The notes beneath the pieces were generated by a model, which ran no database searches, had not been told where the DNA came from, and saw nothing but the letters and a program-made list of their open reading frames with translations. From Microbispora siamensis (lineage in GTDB: Bacteria > Actinomycetota > Actinomycetes > Streptosporangiales > Streptosporangiaceae): a DNA stretch of 64,000 nt. Positions 1 to 8,752 of the stretch are shown here, piece by piece (within the stretch, counting starts at the first letter, position 1; the number at the start of each line of letters is the position of its first letter). Location of the stretch: positions 62,001 to 126,000 of the forward strand of contig NZ_BOOF01000032.1 in assembly GCF_016863095.1 (NCBI RefSeq). The letters run 5' to 3'. The translations under genes and the position numbers were made by a program.

Positions 1-754
1 TGATGTACGCGAGGGACTCCGCGGACGGGACCGTCGGGAAGTATTCGAGCCCGATCGGGCCGTTGTAGCCCGCGGCCCGCAGGACCGACAGGTGCCGCGG
101 CCAGTCGATCGCGCCGCTGCCCGGCTCGCCGCGACCGGGGGCGTCGGCGATCTGCACGTAGTCGACGAGCCCGGCGGCGTTCGCCAGCTCCTTCGCGGGA
201 TCCTCGCCCTCGGTGACGGAGTGGTACAGGTCGTAGAGGATCCCGAAGGAGTCGGAGTCCACCCCGCGCGCGACCAGGACGGCGTCGGCGGTGCGGTCGA
301 GCAGGGCGCCGGGATGGTCGACCCGCGTGTTGACCGGTTCGAGCACGAGCTTCACGCCGGAGCCGCGCGTCCGCTCGACGGCCTGGGAGAAGACCTCGAC
401 GAGCTTCTGGAGGTTCTGGGGGCGCTTGGCGCCGGGAAAGCCGATGCCCGAGCCGAGGACGACACGCGGGCAGCCGAGAAGGCGGGCGTTCTCGACGGCC
501 CGGTCGAGGCCCTCGAAGAAGGGGCCGAGATCGGTCCCCGGCAGTGTGAAGTTGGTCCGCGGTTCGGCGAGAAGTGAGGTCAGGGCGACCCCGGTCTCGG
601 TGAGGGCGTCGGCGAGAGACTTGACGTCCTTGTCGGACGTGCCCCACATCTCGACGGCGTCGAAGCCGGCGGCGGCCGCCGCGCGGACCCGGTCGGCGGC
701 GTCCGAGCCGGCCTCGGTGAAGAGCAGTTCGATGTTGGGGGACAGCTGGTACAC
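1..754 (-). CDS. Sugar phosphate isomerase/epimerase (hydroxypyruvate isomerase-like), 3' truncated
   Basis: TIM-barrel protein of the xylose isomerase-like superfamily, read from a GTG at 754 that lies 3 bases after the stop of the upstream alpha subunit gene; it runs off the left edge, so the C-terminus is missing. The start MYQLSPNIELLFTEAG, a Glu in VLEPVNTR and another in GLEYFP near the visible end fit hydroxypyruvate isomerase-like enzymes that use Glu/Asp/His metal ligands. It is the last visible gene of the eight-gene minus-strand sugar operon. A role in isomerising the released keto-sugar is an inference from position; the actual substrate is unknown. Confidence 0.8.
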   Translation of the reverse strand, partial: MYQLSPNIELLFTEAGSDAADRVRAAAAAGFDAVEMWGTSDKDVKSLADALTETGVALTSLLAEPRTNFTLPGTDLGPFFEGLDRAVENARLLGCPRVVLGSGIGFPGAKRPQNLQKLVEVFSQAVERTRGSGVKLVLEPVNTRVDHPGALLDRTADAVLVARGVDSDSFGILYDLYHSVTEGEDPAKELANAAGLVDYVQIADAPGRGEPGSGAIDWPRHLSVLRAAGYNGPIGLEYFPTVPSAESLAYI

Positions 755-757
755 GGT

Positions 758-1822
758 TCAGGCCTGCTTTCCTTCGTGGCTGAGGGTGTTCGATATGGCA
801 CGGCGGATGAGGTCGTGCTGCCTGCGTACGAGATCGACGGGGTCGGCCTCGTCCAGGTCGGCGAAGGCATGGCCCTCCCACTCGCTGGAGAAGAAGCCCG
901 AGTAGCCGCCGGTCACGAACTCGCGGACGATGGCCGGGTAGTCGATGGCCGGCTCGTCGCCGTTCTCGTCGATGTCGTAGAACTTGGCGTGCACGTGCAC
1001 GATCTGCGGCATGATGTCGGCCCACTCGCGGGGGTCGACGTGCCCGTGCATGTTGAAGGCGAGCCGCGCGAACGAGCCGAGGCTCTCCGGCGTGATGCCG
1101 CGTGAGCGCAGATAGTCGACGAACTCGGCGTGCCGCTCGTTGATGCCGGAGTCCTTCGCCCAGATCTCCTGCAGCCGCGTCAGGTCCCGCGGCGCGAGCC
1201 CCTTCTTGGCGAGCCCGCGCAGCAGCGTGGGGGACATGCTGTGCATCGTCGAACTGAAGTCGGCGACGAAGCCCAGCCGAGGCGAGCCGATCTCGTCGTA
1301 GAGCTCACGGATCCGCACGACCTGCGGAGAGTTCGGGCCGAGGGGAGCGTGAATCTCCCAGCCGAGCGTGAGGTCGAGCGCTTCGGCCAGCGGCATCAGC
1401 CGGCGGATGAGCTCCGGCTTGGCGCTCTGGATGCGCACCAGCGGGAAGCCCAGCGCCCGCGCGCTGCGGAACTGGGCGGCGGTGAACTCGAACTCCTCGT
1501 CCAGGGTCATGTCCCTGTCGCGGCGGCGGCCCATGTCGAGGTTCGCGCCGAACGAGCTCGGGGCGAACCCATGCCGGTCGAACGCCTCGTGCCACTCACG
1601 GACGAATTCGTCGGTGACCACGGGGTAGGTCCGGATCGTCTGAGAGGCGACGATCTCGATGCCAGGCCCGATCCCGGCCGCGGCGACCACGTCGAGCAGT
1701 CCGTGCAGGTCGTAGCGGCCGGCGGCCCACTCGCTGGTCAGCGAGTAGAGCGTGAGACCGAGCTTGATGCCGCTGCCCGGTACGGCGGGCGCGGCCACGA
1801 GGGAGGGGACGGTCGTCGTCAT
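758..1822 (-). CDS. C-glycoside deglycosidase-like alpha subunit 1 (TIM barrel)
   Basis: 354-residue TIM-barrel protein. Putative metal ligands appear as Glu in LGWEIHAP, Asp in GFVADFSS, His in VHAKFYDI and Glu in SSEWEGH, the E-D-H-E set of the xylose-isomerase superfamily. Proteins of this size paired with a small DUF6379-type beta partner are known as C-glycoside deglycosidases, which split the C-C bond of 3-oxo C-glycosides (established for several gut and soil bacteria). The beta gene lies 10 bases upstream (1833-2231). The pairing with a second alpha/beta set and a sugar ABC importer supports the call. Without a search, a generic sugar isomerase/epimerase remains possible. Confidence 0.75.
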   Translation of the reverse strand: MTTTVPSLVAAPAVPGSGIKLGLTLYSLTSEWAAGRYDLHGLLDVVAAAGIGPGIEIVASQTIRTYPVVTDEFVREWHEAFDRHGFAPSSFGANLDMGRRRDRDMTLDEEFEFTAAQFRSARALGFPLVRIQSAKPELIRRLMPLAEALDLTLGWEIHAPLGPNSPQVVRIRELYDEIGSPRLGFVADFSSTMHSMSPTLLRGLAKKGLAPRDLTRLQEIWAKDSGINERHAEFVDYLRSRGITPESLGSFARLAFNMHGHVDPREWADIMPQIVHVHAKFYDIDENGDEPAIDYPAIVREFVTGGYSGFFSSEWEGHAFADLDEADPVDLVRRQHDLIRRAISNTLSHEGKQA

Positions 1823-1832
1823 CGGGGGCCTC

Positions 1833-2231
1833 TCAACGCGCAGTCAGCGTGCGGCGGTTGGTCGCGTGGTTGGTCACGTACGTCATGGGGGCGATCTGCA
1901 TGTACGGAAGCCGTAGTTCGACGGCCACCTCGACATCGACCTCCTGGCCCTCCGCCGGCGGCTTCTCGCGTGGGACCACGACCTGGAGGCGGTCCTGGAT
2001 GAACCAGAGCGTGTCCCACTGCTCCTTCAGCTCGTCGACGTGGTAGGTGCGTTCGCCCAGCTCGACCCGCAGGTCGTCGCGGGGGACGCGCTCCCCGTCC
2101 ACTGTCACGGCGATGTCGCTGACACTCGACAGCCAGAGGCTGCGGTACCACGGCACCTTGAGGGCGACCGCCAGACCGCCGGGACGCCGGGTCAGGCTGT
2201 CCTCGGTCAGGACCGTGTCATCGGTGGCCAT
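1833..2231 (-). CDS. C-glycoside deglycosidase-like beta subunit 1 (DUF6379-type)
   Basis: 132-residue all-beta protein without signal peptide. Features shared with the second beta gene at 3322 include an N-terminal VPWYRSLWLSSVSDI-type stretch, a VDG-(E/A)-xVPRD segment and a (D/R)xLWFIxD/LWWYVLD region. Such small partners cap the TIM-barrel alpha subunit in C-glycoside deglycosidases (family knowledge). Its ATG overlaps the stop of alpha subunit 2 by one base (TGATG), and alpha subunit 1 follows after 10 bases, so translation is probably coupled. Confidence 0.75.
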   Translation of the reverse strand: MATDDTVLTEDSLTRRPGGLAVALKVPWYRSLWLSSVSDIAVTVDGERVPRDDLRVELGERTYHVDELKEQWDTLWFIQDRLQVVVPREKPPAEGQEVDVEVAVELRLPYMQIAPMTYVTNHATNRRTLTAR

Positions 2232-3325
2232 CAGATGTTCCTTCCTTCCCGCAGGCCCACCAGGCGGCGGGCCTCGGCCGGATCGACGATCACGCGAGAG
2301 CCGTTCGCGGCGGCGCTCGCACGGATGAGGGCCTGCTCACGGGCGACGACGTCGAAGGGGTCGTCCCAGTCGTTCCAGTGGAAGCCCTCCCACTCGCTGG
2401 AGATCGCTCCCGAGTAGCCGCTCCCGACCCACAGGTCGACCAGCTCGCGCACCGGCACCGACGGCTCGTCGCCGTCGGCGTCGATCTCGTAGAACTTTCC
2501 GTGGGTGTGCACGGCCCAGGGAAGGACCTCGGCCCAGTCGGACGCCGGCGCGTGGCCGAACAGTCCGGTGATGTTGACCGCCATCTCGATCGCCCGGTCA
2601 CCGGCACCATGGCGGTGGGCCAGCTCCATGACCTGCCGGAACCACCGTCCGTGCTGCGGCTCGGTCATCGGGGGCCCCTCGGCGTGGTGCTCCCGCCACA
2701 GTTGCTCGATCCCCGTCAGAAGGTCCTCGTCGTACCCCGCCTCGCGGTACTTGCGCAGCAGCGTCGACGGCACCGCCCGCAGCGACGCGCCCCAGTCGGG
2801 GACGAAGCCGAGCAGGGGCGACCCGAGCTTCTCGTAGCGTTCGAGCAGCGCCTGGATGCGCGGGTGCCTGGGGTGCTGGTGGGAGTGGATCTCCAGGCCG
2901 AGCCGGACGCCGTGCTGTTCGGCCACCGGGAGCAGCCGCTCCATGTCGTCGGGGGTGAGCGAGATCTGCACCCGTACGACAGGGAAGCCGAGCTCGCGGG
3001 CGACGGCGATCTGGGGGCGCATGTAGTCGACGAGTTCGTCGTCGGTGAGCATCCGGTCGCGGCGCAGCCCGGCGTCGGCGTTCGCGCTGAGGCAGGTCGG
3101 TACGAGACCGGTCTCGTCGATCAGCGACCGGAAGCGTGTCACGAAACCGGGGTCGACGTCCGGGAATCCCTTGATGCTCTGGAAGCCGACGAGTTCCAGC
3201 CCGGGACCGAGACCACGGCGGGCCACCTCGCGCACCAGTTCCTCGAACGTGTACCGCCGCCCGTGGAAGGCGCGGGTGAAGCTGTAGAGCGTGACCCCCT
3301 GCACGGGCGTGCCGGGCGCGGTCAT
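2231..3325 (-). CDS. C-glycoside deglycosidase-like alpha subunit 2 (TIM barrel)
   Basis: 364-residue paralog of the protein at 758-1822. The same metal-ligand pattern is visible: Glu in LGLEIHSH, Asp in GFVPDWGAS, His in THGKFYEI and Glu in SSEWEGF. The start chosen is the ATG at 3325 (MTAPGTPVQGVTLYSFTR), which overlaps the stop of the upstream beta gene as ATGA; the longer open frame to 3517 is an artefact. The two alpha proteins are clearly diverged, suggesting different C-glycoside substrates (for example different linkage position or aglycone) rather than a recent duplication. Substrate is unknown. Confidence 0.75.
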   Translation of the reverse strand: MTAPGTPVQGVTLYSFTRAFHGRRYTFEELVREVARRGLGPGLELVGFQSIKGFPDVDPGFVTRFRSLIDETGLVPTCLSANADAGLRRDRMLTDDELVDYMRPQIAVARELGFPVVRVQISLTPDDMERLLPVAEQHGVRLGLEIHSHQHPRHPRIQALLERYEKLGSPLLGFVPDWGASLRAVPSTLLRKYREAGYDEDLLTGIEQLWREHHAEGPPMTEPQHGRWFRQVMELAHRHGAGDRAIEMAVNITGLFGHAPASDWAEVLPWAVHTHGKFYEIDADGDEPSVPVRELVDLWVGSGYSGAISSEWEGFHWNDWDDPFDVVAREQALIRASAAANGSRVIVDPAEARRLVGLREGRNI

Positions 3326-3735
3326 GCGGACCTGCCTTTCCGCGTCACCGTCAGCGGCATCGTCTTGGCGTCCTTCTCCTCGATCCTGAGAACCCCCAGG
3401 TCGGTGGTGATGTAGGGGATGTACAGGCTCAACGTCACGCTCACCCGGTGCTCGGCCCGGTCGTCCAGAGCGGGCAGATCGCCCTCGAGCTCCGCGGAGT
3501 CGAGGACGTACCACCACAGGTCATGGCGGGCGGGTAGGTCGTCGAGCCGGTGGGAGCGACCGTCGACGGTCCAGGTGATGGAGTCACGCGGCACCTGCGC
3601 CCCGTCGACCATCCACCGGACGTCGGCGACGGACGACAGCGGCAGGGCCCGGTACCAGGGCATGCGGACGGAGAGCCGCACCCGGTCCCCCCGGGCGGCC
3701 AGCGTCCCGGGCTCGATGATCTGTTCCGGCATCAA
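3322..3735 (-). CDS. C-glycoside deglycosidase-like beta subunit 2 (DUF6379-type)
   Basis: 137-residue small beta-rich protein, paralogous to 1833-2231: it carries MPWYRALPLSSVADV, VDGAQVPRD and LWWYVLDS where the other has VPWYRSLWLSSVSDI, VDGERVPRD and LWFIQDR. Its stop overlaps the ATG of alpha subunit 2 by four bases, indicating a translationally coupled alpha/beta pair. It is the first enzyme gene after the transporter, 53 bases downstream of the permease gene. Confidence 0.75.
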   Translation of the reverse strand: MMPEQIIEPGTLAARGDRVRLSVRMPWYRALPLSSVADVRWMVDGAQVPRDSITWTVDGRSHRLDDLPARHDLWWYVLDSAELEGDLPALDDRAEHRVSVTLSLYIPYITTDLGVLRIEEKDAKTMPLTVTRKGRSA

Positions 3736-3788
3736 TGCAGGTGTTCCTCAAAGGCGTGAGAGGGCTGCCGGGGGCAGGAAGGAAGGGG

Positions 3789-4631
3789 TCAGCCCTTCAG
3801 CCCGCCGGCGTAGCCCTGGATGAACTTCTTCTGGGCGAAGAAGTAGAAGGCGAGAATGGGAACCATCGAGATGATCACGACAGCGAAGATCAGGTTCCAC
3901 TGTGAGACCAGTGAGCCGACGTAGTTGTACATGACCACCGGCAACGTCTGGAATCCCGAACCGTTCAGGAAGATCAGCGCGGTGAAGAAGTCGTTCCACA
4001 CGATCAGGCCGGCGAGGATGGCGACCGTTCCGGTGGCCGGGCCCATGAGAGGGAACACCACCTGGGCGAAAATCCTGGTCCGGGAGGCGCCGTCGACCGT
4101 CGCCGCCTCCTCGTAGTCTCGCGGTAGCCTCCGGAAGAAGCCGCCGTAGAGGAATACCGACAGCGGGATGAGCATGCCGGTGTAGACCACGATCATCCCG
4201 AACGGCGTCCCCACCAGGCCGAGGTCGCGCGCCTCGACGTAGAGCGGCACGACACCGAGCTGGGTGGGCAGCAGGATCGCGATCATGAACAGGTAGTACG
4301 TCCGGGTGCTCCAGCGGCTGGTGCTGCGGGCGAACACGTAGGCCGCGGGGGAGCCGATCACCACGAGGGCGGCGATGGTCCCGGCGGTGATGATCACGCT
4401 GTTGAGCAACCCCTGGAATATGCTCGACGACGCGTCACTGGAGGGCGAAAGCAGCGTGACGAAGTTCTCGAAGGTCGGACTGACCGGGAAGGACAGCGAC
4501 GACGTGGTGAGCACCTGATCCTGCGTCTTCAGCGACGTGGAGATCAGAAAGTAGAAGGGCATCAACATCACGACCGCCGCCAGGATCGTGACGATCTCGA
4601 GGAGCAGCGTCTTCTTCGTGTAGTGGAACAC
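3789..4631 (-). CDS. Carbohydrate ABC transporter permease, MalG type
   Basis: 280-residue inner-membrane permease with about six predicted membrane segments. The EAA loop typical of importer permeases is visible as YEEAATVDGASRTRIFAQVV around residues 185-205, and the C-terminus ends QKKFIQGYAGGLKG, the usual MalG-type ending. Start chosen at the GTG at 4631 (FHYTKK follows), preceded by GGACGA; the open frame extending to 5483 is a shadow of the neighbouring gene. It lies 14 bases after malF-like 4646-5584 and works with it and the binding lipoprotein. No ATPase gene is in the operon, so a shared MsiK-type ATPase is likely (inference from actinomycete practice). Confidence 0.9.
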   Translation of the reverse strand: MFHYTKKTLLLEIVTILAAVVMLMPFYFLISTSLKTQDQVLTTSSLSFPVSPTFENFVTLLSPSSDASSSIFQGLLNSVIITAGTIAALVVIGSPAAYVFARSTSRWSTRTYYLFMIAILLPTQLGVVPLYVEARDLGLVGTPFGMIVVYTGMLIPLSVFLYGGFFRRLPRDYEEAATVDGASRTRIFAQVVFPLMGPATGTVAILAGLIVWNDFFTALIFLNGSGFQTLPVVMYNYVGSLVSQWNLIFAVVIISMVPILAFYFFAQKKFIQGYAGGLKG

Positions 4632-4645
4632 GGCTTTCGTCCGAT

Positions 4646-5584
4646 CTAGAGGCGGTCGCGGGTGGCGTACTGCTGGACGACGGTGAAGATGAGGATGAGC
4701 ACGCTCAGCACCAGGGCCAGGGCCGCGCCGAAACCGAAATTGCTGAAGACGAACGTGTGCTGGTACACCTCTGTCGCCAGCGTCTGTGTGGCGCCTGCGG
4801 GGCCCCCGCCGGTGAGTGCGATGACCTGGTCGAAGATCCGCAGCCCCTGGATGAGTGATAGTGTCGTCGCGATCGCGATGGAGGGCTGGATCATCGGCAT
4901 CGTGACCGACCGGAAACGACGCAGGGGGCCCGCGCCGTCCAGGGCGGCGGCCTCCTCCAGTTCCACGGGGACGGTGGCCAGGCCGGCGAGGTAGATCACC
5001 ATGGTGAAGCCGATGTTCTGCCAGACCATGACGACGAGGACGGCCAGGAGCGCGAGCTTCGGGTCGGCCAGCCAGTCGCGCTGCCAGCTCTTCAGGCCGA
5101 CGGCGCCGAGCGTCTCGTTGAGCGGGCCGTCGAAGGCGAAGATGAACTTCCAGATGTAGGAGACCGCGATCGGGGCGATGACCACGGGCATGAACAGCAA
5201 TGTCCGCAGGACGTATCGCGTCTTGAGGCCGCGGTTGAGGGCCAGTGCGAACAGCAGTCCCAGGATGTTGCTGCCGAGCACGAAGCCGAATGCCAGCAGC
5301 AGCGTGTTGACGAGCGCTCCGGTGAGTTCCTCCGTCTGGAAGATCCGTGTGAAGTTCTTGAGACCGATGAAGTCGAAGGAGCCGATGCCCGTCCAGTTGG
5401 TGAAGGCGTAGAAGGCGCCGCTGGCGGTCGTCGCGTAGATGAAGGCCAGCATGAGCGCCACGGCCGGCAGCGCCCACCACCAATAGCCGTAGCCGATGCG
5501 GTACGCGCGCTGTCTGCCTGCCGCCGGCTTCGGGGTCGCGGCCGTGGCTCCCACCGCGCCGGCTTGGCTTTCCGTCATGGTCAT
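4646..5584 (-). CDS. Carbohydrate ABC transporter permease, MalF type
   Basis: 312-residue permease with six membrane segments starting at WWWALPAVALMLAFIY. The EAA loop reads ELEEAAALDGAGPLRRFRS near residue 210. Start is the ATG at 5584 (MTMTESQAG), with a purine-rich GGCAAG just upstream; an alternative ATG is two codons on. It sits between the binding protein gene (75 bases upstream) and the MalG-type permease. Together these import an oligosaccharide or glycoside; the deglycosidase-like genes downstream suggest that intact C-glycosides are the cargo (inference). Confidence 0.9.
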   Translation of the reverse strand: MTMTESQAGAVGATAATPKPAAGRQRAYRIGYGYWWWALPAVALMLAFIYATTASGAFYAFTNWTGIGSFDFIGLKNFTRIFQTEELTGALVNTLLLAFGFVLGSNILGLLFALALNRGLKTRYVLRTLLFMPVVIAPIAVSYIWKFIFAFDGPLNETLGAVGLKSWQRDWLADPKLALLAVLVVMVWQNIGFTMVIYLAGLATVPVELEEAAALDGAGPLRRFRSVTMPMIQPSIAIATTLSLIQGLRIFDQVIALTGGGPAGATQTLATEVYQHTFVFSNFGFGAALALVLSVLILIFTVVQQYATRDRL

Positions 5585-5659
5585 CTTGCCGTCCCTAGTC
5601 CCTGTTTCCGCGTCGGGTGGCGTGCGGGGCGGCAGATCCCACCCCAACGCCGGCCGGGC

Positions 5660-6958
5660 TCAGCTGCTCCAGGCAGCGTCCATCGCCTTGAGCACGTCGT
5701 CGATCGTCTTCTGACCCGTGAGCAGGCCGGTCGCGCCGCTGCCGAGGGCGTCGTAAACCTGGCCGTTGGGCCAGGTGTCGATGCCGAAGGGGCGGTACTG
5801 CTTGTTCTTCAGCATGTCCGCGATGGGCTGGTACTGAGGCAGCAGGTCCGACGTTGCGATGTCGCTGCCCACCGGGATGCTGCCCTGTGCGTCGGCGAAC
5901 TTCTTCGCCTCGTCCGGAGAGACGGAGAACTTGATGAAGTCCTGGACGAGCTTCGGGCTCTTCGTTTTCGCGTTGCCGGCCAGACCGATGTTGGCAGTCA
6001 GCGCAGCGTAGGTCTGCGTGCCCTGGGGCGCCGGGAACGGCAGCGCGATGAGCTTCACGTGCCCTTGCGCCGCGTCCATGATGTCCTTGGTCGCCCCGCT
6101 CGGCGCGAAGAAACCGAAGAGCTTGCCCTGGCTGGCGCCGTTGGTCAGGGCGTCGAAGCCGGCCCCCGCCGCGCCGTCCTGGAAGCAGCCCGACTTGTTC
6201 AGGTCGATCACGGCCTGCAGGGCGTCGCGCCACCCCTGCGTCTGCGCGAAGGTGGTCTTGCCGGCGGCCCGGTCCTGGTTCCAGTTCGGGTTCGGGCCGT
6301 ACACGGTGGAGGAGGCGATCTCCATCGCCATGATGCCGGGGTTCTGCGGAACGGACCCGGCCAGCCCGAAGATCGATTTACCCGCCGCCTTCACCTTGCC
6401 GCACTGTGACAGCACGTCCTGGAGGGTGGACGAAGGCGTGACCGTCACACCGTTCTGCTTGGCGAGGTCGTCGTTGTAGACGATCGCGCTGATCGTCACG
6501 GCGGACGGCACCCCCAAGAGCTTGCCGTCGAGCGAATAGAGCTCTTCGGTGCCCTCGGGAAGGACACTCTTGAGGCTGGAGTCCAGGTCCATCAGGAGGC
6601 CGGCCTTTCCGAGCTGGCCCACCGAGCCCGCCTGACCGGTGCCGGCGTTGATGTACATGACATCCGGTCCGTTGCCGGCCTGCATCTGCGTCGTCAGCGT
6701 CTGGTTGTAGGCGTTCAGCGCGATCCGGTTGGTCTTGATCGTGACGCCCGGATGCGCCTTCATGTAGTCCTGAGCGAGGGTTTCGTACGCCTTCTCGCCG
6801 GTGTTCGCGCTCGCGTAGGACAACGTGATGGTCTGCGGCTCCTCACCGTTGGCGGTGCTGCCGTCCTCGCCTCCGCAGGCGGCGAGGAGCAGGCCGGTGG
6901 CCAGAGGCAACGCCACGGCGGCAGCGCGGCGGCGGTGCCGGGCGATCGAGAACGTCAT
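5660..6958 (-). CDS. Sugar ABC transporter substrate-binding lipoprotein
   Basis: 432 residues with a twin-basic/hydrophobic signal peptide and a lipobox LLLAAC, lipidated Cys at residue 28. The rest is a MalE/family-1 extracellular solute-binding fold (QTITLSYASANTGEKAYETL at the mature start; GNGPDVMYINAGT hinge). First gene of the minus-strand operon, divergent from the ROK regulator with a 380-base intergenic region. It should capture the glycoside outside the membrane and deliver it to the two permeases. Confidence 0.92.
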   Translation of the reverse strand: MTFSIARHRRRAAAVALPLATGLLLAACGGEDGSTANGEEPQTITLSYASANTGEKAYETLAQDYMKAHPGVTIKTNRIALNAYNQTLTTQMQAGNGPDVMYINAGTGQAGSVGQLGKAGLLMDLDSSLKSVLPEGTEELYSLDGKLLGVPSAVTISAIVYNDDLAKQNGVTVTPSSTLQDVLSQCGKVKAAGKSIFGLAGSVPQNPGIMAMEIASSTVYGPNPNWNQDRAAGKTTFAQTQGWRDALQAVIDLNKSGCFQDGAAGAGFDALTNGASQGKLFGFFAPSGATKDIMDAAQGHVKLIALPFPAPQGTQTYAALTANIGLAGNAKTKSPKLVQDFIKFSVSPDEAKKFADAQGSIPVGSDIATSDLLPQYQPIADMLKNKQYRPFGIDTWPNGQVYDALGSGATGLLTGQKTIDDVLKAMDAAWSS

Positions 6959-7338
6959 GGTGAGCCTTTCGAGGGCCGGGAAGAGGGGTGACAGTGAGTG
7001 AGGGATCCACTGGACGAATCGCGTATGTCGGGAGTGTTACAGCTATTCTGTCGGTAAACAACATAAGTTTGCTGATGGGCAGCATAGACCGGATCTATTG
7101 GGAGGCCGGGCGAACCACGGACCCTGCGATGGCCCGCCGGAACTCTCTGGCCACGGGAGTGCATCGCGGTTCCGTTCTTTGGAAATGGCCTCTCACATGC
7201 GATGTCTCCTGTCGGCAACCTGCTTCGGCCGGACCGGCCCGCGCACAAGGGGCTCCTCCGGTCAAGCAGTCTGCTGCTACTTTTGTCGAGCATGATCGGA
7301 ATTCCTGGCCTGTGTCCTAGGGGAAGCAAGGAGGGGAA
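6959..7338. promoter_or_regulatory. Divergent control region between glycoside operon and ROK regulator
   Basis: 380 bases without a gene, clearly less GC-rich than the flanks. It should contain the promoters for the binding-protein operon (minus) and the regulator (plus) and the ROK operator. The best candidate operator I see is an AAAC-N7-GTTT inverted repeat at 7056-7070 inside an AT-rich patch. A strong Shine-Dalgarno AAGGAGGGG precedes the regulator's GTG. Promoter hexamers could not be assigned with confidence. Confidence 0.5.
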
Positions 7339-8604
7339 GTGCCCTCTGGGCGGATGGACAGCCTGGCCGCCGTCCTCGCGGCGATCCGCGGCAGCCACGG
7401 GATGACCCAGCCGCTTATCTCCCAGCAGTTGGAGCTCGGCCGCAGCGTCGTCGCGGCGCGCATCGCGGAGCTGGAGTCGGCGGGGCTTGTGGCCCGCGCG
7501 GGGGTCGGTCCCTCCACCGGGGGGCGCGCTCCTCGTCAGCTGCGGCTGCGCGCGGAAGCCGGCCGGGTTGTCGGTGTGGACATCGGTGCGACCGGAATGG
7601 AGATCGGCGTCGCGGACCTCTCGGGTCGGGTGCTCGAGAGCGTGGAAGAGCCCGTTGACATCGCCGACGGCCCGGAGGTGATCATGGCCCGGGTTGAGCA
7701 GCTCGTCGACGGGCTACTGGCCGGGGCTGTGGAGGGGCGGAGTGTGTGGGGCATCGGGGTCGGTGTCCCAGGACCAGTCGAATTCGCGACCGGCCTTCCG
7801 GTGTCCCCGCCGATCATGCCCGGCTGGGACGGATACCCGATCCGTGATCGGTTGTCGCGCCGCTACGACGCGCCGACCTGGGTGGACAACGACGTCAACC
7901 TGCTGGCACTGGGGGAGCTGCGTACCAATTCCACCATAGGAGACGCGCAGGACCTGCTCTACGTCAAGATCGGCACCGGGATCGGGGCCGGGTTGGTGTC
8001 CGGCGGTCGGCTGCACCGGGGGACGAACGGGTGCGCCGGCGACATCGGGCACATCGCGGTCCCGGAGGCGGAGAACGTCATCTGTCGCTGTGGGAATGCC
8101 GGGTGTCTCGAGGCGGTCGCCGGCGGGGCGGCACTGGCGCGCGAGGGGCGGCGGCTGGCCGAGAGCGGGGGCAGCCGGGTGCTGACGGAGATCCTGGCGG
8201 CGAAGGGCACACTGACCACCGCTGACGTCACGGTGGCCGCCGGGAGGGGAGACGCGGCGGCCCGCGCCCTCCTGGCCCGCGCCGGCCGGCTCGTCGGGAC
8301 CGCGCTCGCCACGCTCGTCAGCTTCTACAACCCGGCGCTCGTCGTCCTCGGCGGCGGGGTGGTCAGCGCCGGCGACCACGTCCTGGCCGCCATTCGTGAG
8401 GCCGTCTACCGCCGCTCTCTTCCGCTCGCCACGCGGACACTGCGGATCGAACCGACGTCTCTGGGGGAGGCGGGGCTCGCCGGGGCGGTGCACCTGGTTC
8501 TCGATGAGCTGTTCACACCTCGCCTGCTCGCGCAGTGGCTCCCGTTCTCCACGCCCGCGGGGCATCCGGACCTGCCCTCGGCGGGGGAGCGCTCCGCGGC
8601 CTGA
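7339..8604 (+). CDS. ROK family transcriptional regulator
   Basis: 421 residues. An N-terminal winged helix (about residues 8-62, TQPLISQQLELGRSVVAARI) is followed by a sugar-kinase-like ROK domain with DIGATGMEIG near residue 78, GIGVGVPGPV, and the zinc-binding CRCGNAGCLEAVAGG near residue 248. GTG start with AAGGAGGGG upstream. Divergent from the glycoside operon, so it is most likely its local repressor, responding to a sugar or glycoside. The short intact ATPase region means a kinase role cannot be excluded, but the DNA-binding domain argues for regulation. Confidence 0.9.
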   Translation: MPSGRMDSLAAVLAAIRGSHGMTQPLISQQLELGRSVVAARIAELESAGLVARAGVGPSTGGRAPRQLRLRAEAGRVVGVDIGATGMEIGVADLSGRVLESVEEPVDIADGPEVIMARVEQLVDGLLAGAVEGRSVWGIGVGVPGPVEFATGLPVSPPIMPGWDGYPIRDRLSRRYDAPTWVDNDVNLLALGELRTNSTIGDAQDLLYVKIGTGIGAGLVSGGRLHRGTNGCAGDIGHIAVPEAENVICRCGNAGCLEAVAGGAALAREGRRLAESGGSRVLTEILAAKGTLTTADVTVAAGRGDAAARALLARAGRLVGTALATLVSFYNPALVVLGGGVVSAGDHVLAAIREAVYRRSLPLATRTLRIEPTSLGEAGLAGAVHLVLDELFTPRLLAQWLPFSTPAGHPDLPSAGERSAA

Positions 8605-8641
8605 GCCGAGGAGTCCGTGCTCCCGTCCACCTCGCCAAGGT

Positions 8642-8677
8642 GACCGCGAGCACCGGACGCGGGGATTGCTCGCGGTC
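8642..8677. terminator. Bidirectional terminator hairpin
   Basis: Perfect 11-base stem GACCGCGAGCA / TGCTCGCGGTC (8642-8652 and 8667-8677) with a 14-base loop, lying between the convergent ends of the ROK gene and the alpha/beta hydrolase gene. No U-tract, as is usual in high-GC actinomycetes. Confidence 0.65.
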
Positions 8678-8752
8678 GCGGGCGGCGAGGCCGGCCACGA
8701 GCGCGGCTACCCGCTCCCGGGCCGGTGGACCTCGACGACCCCGGCCTCGCCC

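Noticed and set aside
3789..5483. 564-codon frame covering both permease genes
   Set aside because: Only its last 280 codons are a permease; the rest is the wrong frame of the MalF-type gene. The GTG at 4631 is the real start.
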